The position numbers and the translations under genes are program-made. The notes under the pieces were generated by a model. That model searched no databases. It saw nothing but the letters and a program-made list of their open reading frames with translations, and was not told the DNA's origin. A stretch of 64,000 bases of DNA from Paraneptunicella aestuarii (GTDB taxonomy: Bacteria; Pseudomonadota; Gammaproteobacteria; Enterobacterales; Alteromonadaceae). The DNA lies in assembly GCF_019900845.1 (NCBI RefSeq), contig NZ_CP074570.1, forward strand, positions 2,604,001 to 2,668,000. The letters are read 5' to 3'. Each line of letters opens with the position of its first letter. The stretch's first letter is position 1. This document shows, piece after piece, positions 1-11,600 of the stretch.

Positions 1-1299
1 TTCCAAATGCTGCGCAAGGGAGGCAATAGTCGTGTATTCAAACAATAATGTGGGTGAAAGCGTTTCGCCCAGCACTGACTCGACGGTTTTCACCACTTCT
101 AATAACATGGGTGAATCCAGCCCCAAGTCATAATAACCGCGATCTACCGCAATATCTTGCTCTTGCCGCCCTAACTTACTTGCAATAATGGACTGCAATA
201 ATGCGCTCATAGACTCAAGGGAGATATCGGCCTGCTCAGTTACAACAGATTGTGATGCTGGCTGACCTGCACTAATCAATCCGTCATGACGCACTAACTT
301 GTTCTTAAAGTTCTTGAGTTCCCCAATCTTTTTACCGTCGGAATTAAAAAACTCCATGGTCACGCTGACCAGTTCTTCTTTAACCTGTACCGAATCTTGT
401 TTTATGCGCACATAGCATTCACTGCCGAAGCTTTCGCTGGCGCTGAATGACTCATAAAACAAAGGTAAAAACAAACGCTGCTCGTCCGGTACATATTGCT
501 CTAGCAATCTGCCAGTGCCCACGCCACTACCATCAATTAATGCCGGATGGAACATAAAATCATGAGCATTAAGTTCAGCTTGTTGATCAACGTTAATATG
601 CATCCAGGTGTCGCCCTGTTCAGCAGACACCACACCACAGGCTTTCATTACGCCACTATGAATCAACCCTCGTTTGTGGCTGTTCTCATAGTATTTGGCA
701 AGATCAATGGTTGGTACCTGACTACCAAGTACAGAGTCCAGGTCGATGGATTCTCTAAACGACACAGCCGAGGTAATGTGCATTTGCGCAGAAATATACA
801 AAGCCGATGGAGTTGACTTCTCAACTGCGACTGACGCGTTAGCAATTTGAATATTGAAAACACCTTGTCGGATTTCTTCAGCATGCACTGACAACGTCAC
901 GGGCGCGTTGTCTGACACCATCAAGGGACGATATATAGATAGGTTTTTCAACACCATATGATGGTACGCATAACCCGCTTGCTCAAACCATTGATATAGA
1001 AAGTCAATCCATGCAAGGCCAGGAAATAATGCCTGCTCGAACACTTGATGCCCCGCTAAAATACGATGCTCGCAACCTAGCGTTAACTGCCAACACCCGG
1101 AGGGTTTAAAGGCATGATTCAGGGTTTTCAACACCGGTGCATGATTTTCCGGCGAAGCTCCGCCGTTGTCAGAAAATTGCAAGGTTCGAATGTCTACTCG
1201 GCGCATGGTTGGCCGAGACAACGGGGCTCGCTTACTCGTTGAAGGACTATCTGAAGCAGTATTTTTGCTTACCTGTGAACTGAGTTTATTGTTATCCAT
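1..1299 (-). CDS. trans-AT polyketide synthase, N-terminal part (DH-ACP), cut by window edge
   Basis: Open from an ATG at 1299 to the left edge with no stop (433 codons seen). Residues about 1-60 are a low-complexity lead. Residues about 80-310 look like a hot-dog dehydratase: the motif around residue 90 reads HQVFEQALFP, keeping the catalytic His and the Pro but with Glu for the usual Gly. The second motif, HPALIDGSG, keeps the Asp but has no Gln/His four residues later. An acyl carrier protein follows (residues about 340-430) with the phosphopantetheine site YDLGLDSPML. There is no KS before the DH. The preceding gene ends in a bare KS, so the two proteins together form one KS/DH-ACP module. 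The gene is the last visible member of the PKS operon, 141 bp after its neighbour. The Shine-Dalgarno is weak. Function is inferred from domain order and motifs. Confidence 0.85.
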   Translation of the reverse strand, partial: MDNNKLSSQVSKNTASDSPSTSKRAPLSRPTMRRVDIRTLQFSDNGGASPENHAPVLKTLNHAFKPSGCWQLTLGCEHRILAGHQVFEQALFPGLAWIDFLYQWFEQAGYAYHHMVLKNLSIYRPLMVSDNAPVTLSVHAEEIRQGVFNIQIANASVAVEKSTPSALYISAQMHITSAVSFRESIDLDSVLGSQVPTIDLAKYYENSHKRGLIHSGVMKACGVVSAEQGDTWMHINVDQQAELNAHDFMFHPALIDGSGVGTGRLLEQYVPDEQRLFLPLFYESFSASESFGSECYVRIKQDSVQVKEELVSVTMEFFNSDGKKIGELKNFKNKLVRHDGLISAGQPASQSVVTEQADISLESMSALLQSIIASKLGRQEQDIAVDRGYYDLGLDSPMLLEVVKTVESVLGETLSPTLLFEYTTIASLAQHLE

Positions 1300-1440
1300 G
1301 TGTCTTTAAACCTGGTAATTTTGTACCACTGTTGACTGTTTTGATTGAGTCATTGGTCAAACGGCTTTCCTGCTGCTGAACGTGGTTTCAGCAACAGAAA
1401 AGAGGGTAAATTTAGAGAAAACTAACGTGAAAGACTGACG
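1300..1440 (-). other. intergenic gap between the two PKS genes with a strong hairpin (1370-1397)
   Basis: The arms CTGCTGCTGAA (1370-1380) and TTCAGCAACAG (1387-1397) flank a 6-nt loop. In minus-strand RNA all 11 positions pair, one as a U-G wobble. No U-run follows, so it is a poor intrinsic terminator. It may be an mRNA processing or stability element. The function is not known from the sequence. Confidence 0.5.
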
Positions 1441-2670
1441 TTATTTCTGATCGGGTTTGCTCAAAATGACATGAGCGTTAGTGCCGCCATCTGCGAAGCA
1501 GTTCAAGCCAGCGTATTGCATGTCCAGAGCTTGTGCTTGCCTTGGGAAAGCAAACCCCGACTCTTCTACCGAATAGTGCTTGAGCGGTTCCTGACCCGAC
1601 AAGAAAGGAACCAGTTGTTGGTGCTGCAACATCAAGGCAACTTTGATAAAGCTGGCGATGCCTTCGGCACATAATGGATGGCCGATATTGGGTTTCATCG
1701 AGCCCAAATACAGAGGTTTAGTCTGCTCTTTGCCGCCATAAACAGAAGCTATCGCTTTAATTTCAAGCAAGTCAGTTACTTCTGAGCCTGAGCCGTTGAC
1801 ATCCAAATAACTGAGATCCTGGCCTGAGCATTGCGTTTGTTTTAATACCGATTGCATTACGCTTGCTTGAGCGTCCATGTTTGGCGTGGCGGGGCCAGCG
1901 GTTCTGCCATCATTATTGATACCAATACCTTCAATAATGGCGTAAATGCTGTCGCCGTCCTGTCTGGCCTGTTCAAGGGGCTTCAAGTACACCATGCCGC
2001 AACCCTCACCTAGCACCACGCCTGACGCTCTTTGGTCAAGGATGTGGAATTCGCCATTGGGCTGCAACAAATTGCGCTTCTCAAATATTTCATGGGCTCC
2101 TGAGCTGGTTAGCAGGCTCACGCCGCCAACCAGAGCAGAATCAATGCTGCCAGCGCGCATTGCTTCCACCGCCATGTTCATACCAACCAGCGAGGAAGAG
2201 CAAGCGGTGTCAATCACCAGCGATGGGCCTTTAAGGTTGAAGAATTGCGAAATATTCGCAGCCAGATAGTTTTGCCCTACCGCCATAATGGGGTTACGGC
2301 AATGCTCAATGTTTGCCAGATTAGCCCCTTGACTGCGAGCACCTATGTATACGCCCACATTTTTACCTGCCAGTTCATTATGGGTGTAGCCTGCATGGTA
2401 GATAACATTCAAGCTTTCTTCTAATAACACCAGGGCTTGTGGATCCATCGCCAATACATCTTCAGGTGGCAGCATGAAAAATTCATGGTCGAATTCATAG
2501 GAGTCTTCAATGAGACCAGCGTAATAGTTTTTATCCAATCCCCAACGCTCTTTAGGCACAGCCGTAATAGCACGTCGTCCAGAGGATAATAGCGCCCAAT
2601 ACTCGTCGATATTCGAAGCTCCCGGAAAACGGCACGACATGCCCACGACGGCGATTTGACCAGTACCAAC
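1441..2670 (-). other. C-terminal non-elongating KS (KS0) of the giant PKS
   Basis: Residues about 9825-10233. The Cys motif TACSSS and NIGH are kept, but the HGTGT loop is NGSGS with Asn10116 for the catalytic His. This KS should accept and pass a chain without condensing. The protein stops a few residues after NAHVIL, with no post-KS linker. The next gene starts with DH-ACP, so the module is split between two proteins, as known for dehydrating bimodules of trans-AT PKSs. Confidence 0.88.
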
Positions 2671-5600
2671 ACCACGACGTGACACGCCTTTGGGTACTCT
2701 GACTTTTCGCGGCATTGCTTTAATTTCGGGTAAAACATGCTCTTTGGTGAGCGAATCAACCTCACTGGTAACAGATGCTGTTTCACTAGCTACGTTTTTA
2801 TCCGTTGCCACTGATAACTTTTCAGCAACCAAGCCTGGATGAGTGTTTTGTACCCATTCAGAGAAGGCATATAAGGTGGAGTATTCCAATAATATCGATG
2901 GTGATAATTGCACCCCTAACTCTCGGATGAGCCTTTGTACTAACTGCGCAAGCAATATGGAGTCGACACCATAATCGGCAAACGAGATTTTGGCATCCAA
3001 CTGCCCTGATTTCATTTTGAGCTCTGACTCAAATAATGAACGTAACCATTGCTGTGCAGCCTTTGTGTTTGTGGTAGCTGTTTGAGTAGACGTTGCTTCG
3101 TTAGGCTTTATTTGGTTTTTAAGCGTAGACACATGCTGCAATGCCTGCATCTCTTCTGTTCGCATTAATCGTGCAGAATCAAAACGCTCGGTATCAACAA
3201 CTAAGGGCATAACAACCGGAGTATTGAGATTTGCCAAAACCCGATCTAGTAACGCACACCCTTCTTGATTGGTAATGCTTAATAATCCCGTGTTTTTATA
3301 GGCAGAGCCAACCGCTTCCCCCATGCCGGTTTCTTTCCAGCTTGGCCACTGAATGCTCACTACAGGCACAGCGTTGCGAGCACTGTAAGCACTGGCAAAA
3401 TAGTCCATGTAGCTGTTCGCCATAGCGTAATCACTCTGGCCTACGCTTAAGCCTGGTATTGCCGCCGACACCGAGGAATACAGCAAAACAAACCTCAGCG
3501 ATGCGCGATCTACCACTTGCATAAGGTTTTGCAAACCGCTGATTTTAGGCGCTAGCACTTTGGCAACGCTGTCAGGGGTTTTGCGAATAAAAGCAGGATT
3601 ATCGCTGTCTGTAATACCGGCGGAATGGATGATCCCAGTAATTCGGCCGACTTTGGCTTGAATGGCATAGTATTGCTTAGCCAACTCCGGTAAATCGTCT
3701 AATGGAAACGGACAAACCTCAACTTGAGCACCCAAACTTTGTAGCTGCTGAATTTGGCTGATTTTATCCTGTATTGATTGCGGTAATTGAGAAATTTGCG
3801 CCGCATCATTCCATGTCTCCTGAGCTGGCAGGGTTTCCTTTCCTGTCAGCACCAAACGCTTAACGCCATGCTGTGTGACTAAATGACGAGCAGACAACAA
3901 GCCGATACCACGGGTTCCACCGGTTACCAATACGACATCAGCATCGTTAAAACTTACCGATGGCAACGTGTTGTATTGAGTTTCATGCAAATGGCTGACA
4001 TATCGTTCACCTTGGCGATAACAACTTTCAACATCGTGAGTTTGACTTGAGACCTCTTGCAAAATTTGCTCAACCTGCTCAGCCAAGTTAGCTTCAGGAG
4101 AAGACTTAGGCTCCAAATCCACATGCCGAGATGTGATGCCAAGATATTCACTTTGCAGCATGCGGTACAATCCAACACGTTGCGCGCCATTAAGCTGTGT
4201 ATCGGTCAGTGCAACCGTATCACCAACCAGACTTTCAAGCCCTTGGGTAATGTAGAATAGTTGCACTTTATTGGCTCGATTTTCCTCTATCACGGCCTGT
4301 AACAGCGACACCCATTGTGTGTTAGGTTCATGTTGTTCCAAACCAGTGAGATCTATCCAGACTTTGCAGGGCATTGCGACCTGCTTGAATTCGGATGTTG
4401 CGAGGTCGCGCTCCTGAATCAAACGGGTTTGTGCGACCTTGCTTTGTATTGCTTCTGCCAAGGCTTTGGTTGCGTTGTTATGTAGCACAAGCATTGGCGA
4501 AGGCACAGTTTGAGACGGTGGCAAAGAAGCAAGTCTCCAGTCTTTTTTAACAAAGGTCTGGCGCCTTAGTCCGCTGGCTTTGAATGCACTTTCATCGAAT
4601 AAATCAAAATTTAAGTGCCTAAGTTTAATACACACATTTCCCTGATAATCACACAGGTCGACATCCAACGTGTAGGTATCTTTCGGGACAGTATTGTCGG
4701 AGACATTACGTAGCCAGGCATACATCTCTGCCTCTTTATGAATAGATTCAACAGGCGCGATAATTTCCAGAGAGTCTAAAGCAATAGGCACAACAATTTT
4801 CAGTTGTGAACCTTCGCAACTCGCTACCCAACCCCCAATGGCTTGTAACAGAGCTTCCATAAGGTCAGGATACATTGCATGGTCTTGCTCGGCAGTTATT
4901 TCAGGCAAAGACAGAACGGCTAGCCCTTGATTGTCATTTTTATAAAGGGCGTTAACCCCAAGCAGTCCAGCCTTCATTTCGACTGCAGTCATGGTTGATT
5001 GCAGTGCAGGAATATCCAGTGGCAACGATGCTGTTTGTGGCTGTTGTTCTTTGCCCTCTAAGCGGTTATCAGTAAATAGCGCCATACCTTCAAAGTGGAT
5101 GATGCTTTCATTGCTACCATCACTGAGACCTTCTCTACCAACCATCTCACTATAAATTTCATAGTGCAGCGAACCATCATCTTGTTCAAACACCGTCGTG
5201 TATAGCGGAGTGTCGGCTGCATTGAGTTTAAACGCAGCCCCCCAGTTCATCTGTTTTAAAACAATGGAACGGGTCGGCTGGCGATTGCCTGTAGATTTTT
5301 CTAGCGCGATGCGTGCCATTTCAGGGTAGTTCATAGCAAACAGAGCGTTACCCAATGGCGCATTAAAGAAAGATTCAGTGCCATTAAATCGAGATACAAA
5401 TCGTTGTTCTGATAAATCGGAAATATTCTCATGCAATAGCGGGTGGATCACCGAATGCACAAGCTCTGGTTTGGATGTGCTGGCTGATGTATCAGATGAC
5501 TGCTCAGTTTTCGATTTAACTTGCGCTTCTATTTTTACATCACTCTGCACGTCGCTCGGTACTTTCGGTAGCCAATAACTCTCTTTGGCAAAGGGGTATG

Positions 5601-8600
5601 TCGGTAAGCTAATGCGTTTCGGTTTCACTTCACCATAGAGTTTGCGCCAGTCAAACTGAAAACCACGTACCCACAAATCCATGATGTTTGACAATTCACC
5701 ACGGCTGATCCAATCATCGGTCACGTAGGCCATGTTAGAAAATAACTCCAAAAGCTCGTCGTTTTGCTGTACTTGCCCTTGGCGTACATTCTCGATAGAT
5801 TCTTCTTTGAGTAGGTATAACTCCAGTTTTGCTAATAGCTGCGACAGGTCTTTTACCGCAAATGCTACTCTGGCATCCATAGCGGTGCGGCCTGTTTGCA
5901 AGGTATACGCCAGTTCCATTAACGATACATTCTGATTTCCAGACAAGAAGTCTTTTAATCGCTGCACGTAATCATACAGACGAGCAGTATTTTTCGCAGA
6001 CACCGGAATGATATAGGTGCTACTGGATTGTACCGAAACCACATTTTGCGCTCTTTGGTGATGCGGGTATTCCTCTAGCACAAGGTGAGCATTCGTACCG
6101 CTAAACCCAAATGAACTCACCCCCGCTCTACGTAACGGATGCGAGGTACTTTGCCAGTGTTTTAGCTCGGTATTGACGTAAAACGGCGAGTTTTTGAAGT
6201 TAAAATGACTGTTCTCTTTGGTAAAGTGAAGACTCGGTGCTAACTGTTGATATTTCATCGACAACAAGACTTTTTGCACGCTCGCGACGCCCGCTGCGCC
6301 AGAGGTATGTCCAAGGTTGCTCTTTACCGATGCTAAGGCACAGTAGTTTTTGTTGTGAGTTTTCTCGCTGAACACCTCAGATAAGGCATCAAGTTCGATG
6401 GGATCGCCCAGTTTAGTACCAGTGCCATGAGCTTCGATGTAATTCACTGTGTCTGGGTGAATGTTGTATCGGGTGTAAATGTCTCGTAGCAGCTCCATTT
6501 GGCTGTTGGCACTTGGTGCCGTAATACCGTTGGTTTTACCATCCTGGTTAATGCCCGAACCAAGGATCACACCATAGATGTTGTCGCCATCTTTTTCAGC
6601 ATCGCTCAAACGCTTCAATAATACAGCCCCAACGCCTTCTCCCGGAACAAAGCCATCGGCTGAATCATCAAAGGTTTTACATTGCCCTTCTGGTGACAAC
6701 ATACCCGACTGACACATAGACACATAAGCCTCCGGGATAAGGTATAAGGTCACCCCACCCGCCAATGCCATGTCAATTTCATGGTTGAGCAATGCCTGAC
6801 TCGCCAGATGAATTGACACTAACGAAGAAGAACACGCCGTATCAACCGGGATCGCAGGCCCTTTTAAATTGAGGTAATAAGAAATTCTCGCCGCAGCAAT
6901 AGCGTAACTGATCCCGGTTGCAGAGATCCCCATGTTGTGTTTAGGGAACATAAGGGAATATTCACCGCTCATGATCCCAAGGTAAACGCCACAATTCATG
7001 TTGTTTAAGGTTTCGCTGGCATAACCCGCATCTTCAAAGGCTTTATAGCTTTCTTGTAAGAACAGGCGTTGCTGAGGATCCATCAGCTCAGCTTCGACCG
7101 GAGTAATTTGGAAGAACATAGGGTCGAAGCAGTCGATGTCGTCGAGCATTCCCAACCATTTGCAATACACTTTGCCTTTGGCTGTGGGGTCTGGATCAAA
7201 ATAGGCGTTTACATCCCAACGAGATGCAGGAATTTCACGTACCGAGTTCTTTCCCTGAGCCAGATTTTCCCAATATTCATCCAGATTTTCTGCTCCCGGA
7301 TACCTGCCCGACATGCCGATAATCGCCACTTTTTCAGTTTTAACCTGACGTTCACGCACGGGGGCGAGAGAGGATGCAGGTTGTTGAACAGGAACCACTG
7401 CCTCAGGCTGATAAGCATGCGCTGGAGCCGATGCTGGTTTCAACGAAGGTGATACTTTGCGCTCAGCCTGTTCTGCTTGTTCATTAACAACCGGGGTTGA
7501 AGAACCTGCTTCAGATGGCTTGACCTTGTCAGCCAAAAAGCCCGCCAACTCAACAATGGTGGGATAATCATACAATCTGGTAGCTGCCAACGAGAGTCCG
7601 TACTGTTCGTTAATGGCGTTGACCCATTCAATCGCAATAATCGAATCTAAACCCAGATTGATAAAGGCATTGTGATAGCCAATCTCAGATTCATCAACAT
7701 AAAGGGCATTGGCTAAACTGCGTGCTAATTCTTTTTGCAACATTTCTCGGGAAACAGCGGGAGCGGCTTTTGTAAAAGACGGCGCACCGGCTACTGGTTG
7801 CGAACTGGCGGCAGACTGTAAAATAGACACCGGCTTTGATACAACAAGCGTGTCATCGTCTGAGTCAAAGTCTTGTACTTCGCTCGTGTGCGTCGAACGA
7901 TAACTTGTTGAAGAAGCGCTCAATTTGGGTTGCAAAAATCCTGAAAGCTCCACAATGGTGGGGTAATCATAGAGTCTGGTCGCTGAAATAGATAACCCAA
8001 ATTCTTCGTTAATCGCCTTTATCCATTCAATAGCCACAATCGAATCCAGGCCTAAATCAATAAAGGCTTTTTCGTTGCCGATTTCAGATTCATCCATATA
8101 CAGCGCCCTTGCCAAACCCGATTTCAATTGGTCTTGCAGCGCTTTTAACGACATCCCATTGGAACTCTGAGACTTGGCATCATTGTATTCCCGGAAGATA
8201 GAGTCAGCCTGGGCAATAAGCTCTGCCGTTTCAGTCATGAGTGGCATAGCAGCATTGACCTGGCTTTGCGCTTGGTGCTTCTCTGCTTCGTTAATTTTTG
8301 GTTCTATTTTTGATAGTAGATAAGTCGCTAATTCAGTAATGGTTGGATAGTCATAAATTTTAGTTGCCGACATGGACAGGCCGTAGGTGTCATTGATGGC
8401 CTTTACCCACTCGGTTGCCACAATCGAATCCAGCCCCAGGTCGATAAAGGGCTTTTGGTAACTGACTTCCGACTCTTCCATATACAAGGCTTTTGCCAAG
8501 CTGCTTCTTAAGGATTTTTGTAGCGTTGAACTTGAAATGCTGCTCTGGCTTTGCGTTGCACCAGGATTTTCACTTTGTACTGTCGCAGCAAGTGGAGTTT

Positions 8601-11600
8601 CTTGTACCGAGCCCAGGGCCACTGGCTCAGAGTGTGTTTGAACAGGAGCCGGAGCGCTGTTAGCGTTTTGAAGTTTCTGCGCCAGAAAATCCGACAATTC
8701 AACAATAGTTGGATAGTCATAAATCCTGGTTGCCATCATGGATAGGCCATAAGTGTCATTGATGGATTTTACCCACTCGGTTGCCACAATCGAATCCAGC
8801 CCCAAGTCGATAAAAGGCTTCTGATAACTGATTTCCGACTCTTCCATGTACAACGCTTTGGCCAAACTGCCAGCAAGCTGTTTGCGCAAGCTGGCTCCTG
8901 ATAAATCAGCCTTAACACCGGACACGAGTTGAGTGTCACGTAGCGAATTGGTGTTCTCTACAACCGGAGGACTAAGTGGCTCCTGCTTTATAGTCGCTCG
9001 GATCTCTGTTTGCGTATCAAGCAACAAGGGCAAATCAGATAAGGCTACCAGTTGAATATTGTCAGGCTTGGTTCTTATTCCATAAATGTTAAAGCTTAAT
9101 GAAGGTTGCCCTAAGACTCTACGCATTTTCTTTCCAGCTACACTAGTGACGCTGCCAATATTTGTAGTGGCAGTATTGATTGAAGATGAGGGTGAACGTT
9201 GAGCCGGCAGACTCGGTGTTGAAATATTGGCTGCAGGTTTTGAAATCATTTCATTTCTCAGAGTTTCTGAAATCCAATAGCGTTTTCTGGCAAAGGGATA
9301 AGTGGGTAAACTGATTCGCTTAGGTTTAATTTTGGGCTTGGATACAGATAACTCCGGGTCATATAACTTGCCCCAGTCGAAGGTTAAGCCGTTGACCCAC
9401 ATTGATAGCAGCTCTGGTAAACTGTTGTTAACCAAGCACTCCGTGATGACCTTCGACCAGTTTCCATTGGCTTTAAATTCAGACACCCAATGCTTTCCGC
9501 TCTCCACTGCACCAATGTAAAACTCATGGTCAATGGTTTGGTTTGAGTCAGTCTGATTATCTTCTAAATAGCCTTGCAGCTTGCTTTCCAGCTCTTGCAT
9601 ACTGCTAACCACAAAGCCAAGGCGTTCTTCCATGGCTTCTCGACCTACCTGTAAGGTATATGCCACCGATTCCAACGACAACGTGCGTACCTGAATACAC
9701 TGCAATAAATCTTTTGCGCGTTGTTGTAACTGAGGTCTGGTGCGTGCCGACAAGACAATAGCAACCGGTTCGCCTAGCTCTGCACTGCGGTTTGGAGCAA
9801 CAAGAGTCTGCCCATAGCTTTGATCATAACTTTGATCATAACTTTGCAAAATCACATGAGCATTGGCTCCACCTGCGCCAAAAGATGAAATACCCGCGAA
9901 TAACGGCTTGGCGTTATTGCCTTCATTTGACTCTTTATCTCTTTTCCCTTTATCCCCAGTCCAGGCACTCAGGCTTTGATTCACCACAAACGGCGTTTTT
10001 TCAAAGTTGATATTAGGGTTCAGGGTGGCAGAGTGCAGGCTCGGTACAATTTGCTTGTGTTGCATTTGCAGGATGATTTTTGTCACCCCGGCAATGCCTG
10101 CGGCAGCCTCTAAATGACCAATATTGGATTTCACCGAACCTATTTTGCAAAAGCCCGATTCCTGAGTGTCTTTTGCGAAGGCTTGAGACAATCCGGTAAT
10201 TTCAATGGGGTCGCCCAGTTCAGTTCCGGTTCCGTGCGCTTCGATATAACTAATATCGCGCGCACTAATGCCAGCTTTGTCTAACGTAGAACGGATCAAC
10301 TCCGCCTGTGCGCCAGGGTGAGGAACCGTGTAGCCATTGGTTTTACCGCCATGATTAATGCCTGTGGCACGCACCACGGCATGAATAACATCGCCACTTT
10401 CAATAGCCTGACCAAGCGGTTTTAACAACACCGCCCCGACGCCCTCACCGGGCACAAAGCCATTGCCACCAGCACCAAAACTTTTACATTGGCCATCTTG
10501 TGACAACATGCGTTGAGAACATAACCCCACATAGCTAGCCGGATGCAAATAAAGATTCACCCCGCCCGCCAAGGCCAATTCGCAGTCACCACGGCGAATA
10601 TGCTCACAGGCTTCGTGGATCGCAGTTAACGAGGAGGAACACATGGTGTCCACCGGCATACTTGGGCCTCGGGCATTGAGGAAATACGACAAGCGATTCG
10701 CCGCGGAACTAAAAGAGGTATGTGGGAAAAGCTTGTGGTTTTGATCCCACAACGCAGGTCCATACAGGTTAAATTCGGTTTTGGTAATACCCACAAACAC
10801 ACCCAGGCGTTGTTGATATTGCTGTTTTAAAATCGTTCGCGTGTAACCGGCATCTTCAAGGGTATTCCATGCCACCTGCAAAAACAGTCGTTCCTGTGGA
10901 TCGATGTTCATGGCCTCTCTGGGTGAGATGTTAAAGAACAGCGGGTCGAAGTCAGCAAACTGGTCTATAAACCCACCCCATTTGCTGTAGCTCTTACCTT
11001 GTTTTACTGCTTCTTCTTTGTCCGATTGATAAAAACCATCAAGCGACCAACGTTCAACCTCAGTAATAGAGTCCTTACCCGTTTTGAGGTTTTCCCAATA
11101 TTGCTCCAGATTATCCGCCTGCGGGTAAATACCGCTAAGGCCAATAATGGCAATAGGCTCTTGTTCAGAAAGTGCAGATGGTGGAGCACTCCTTACAGGC
11201 ATAGGGGTTGATTTCAGTGCAACCGTACCGGGTATGCTTGCACCAATATCGGTATTTGTTTGTGTCGTTGGTTTCGTGGATTGAGACGCTTGATTGAGCT
11301 CAGCACTTAAATCTGTCCACTGGTGGCAGATTGCCCCATAGTCGCTAACAAAGTGCTCGGTTAGCTCAGCCAAGGTTTGATATTCAAAAAACAATGTCTT
11401 TGAAATATTGCCAAAAATTGCCGCTAATTTCAGGTTAAGCTGCTGAATGATCATCGAATCGATGCCATACACTTCTAGCACTTCATTCTCGTCGATGCTC
11501 GACGTTGGCAGTTCTATGGTTTCCCCAAATAGCACTTTGATTTTGTCTAAAGTACGCAGGGTTAATTGCTCTGGGTCAACATCGTTGATGTCACTCAGAT

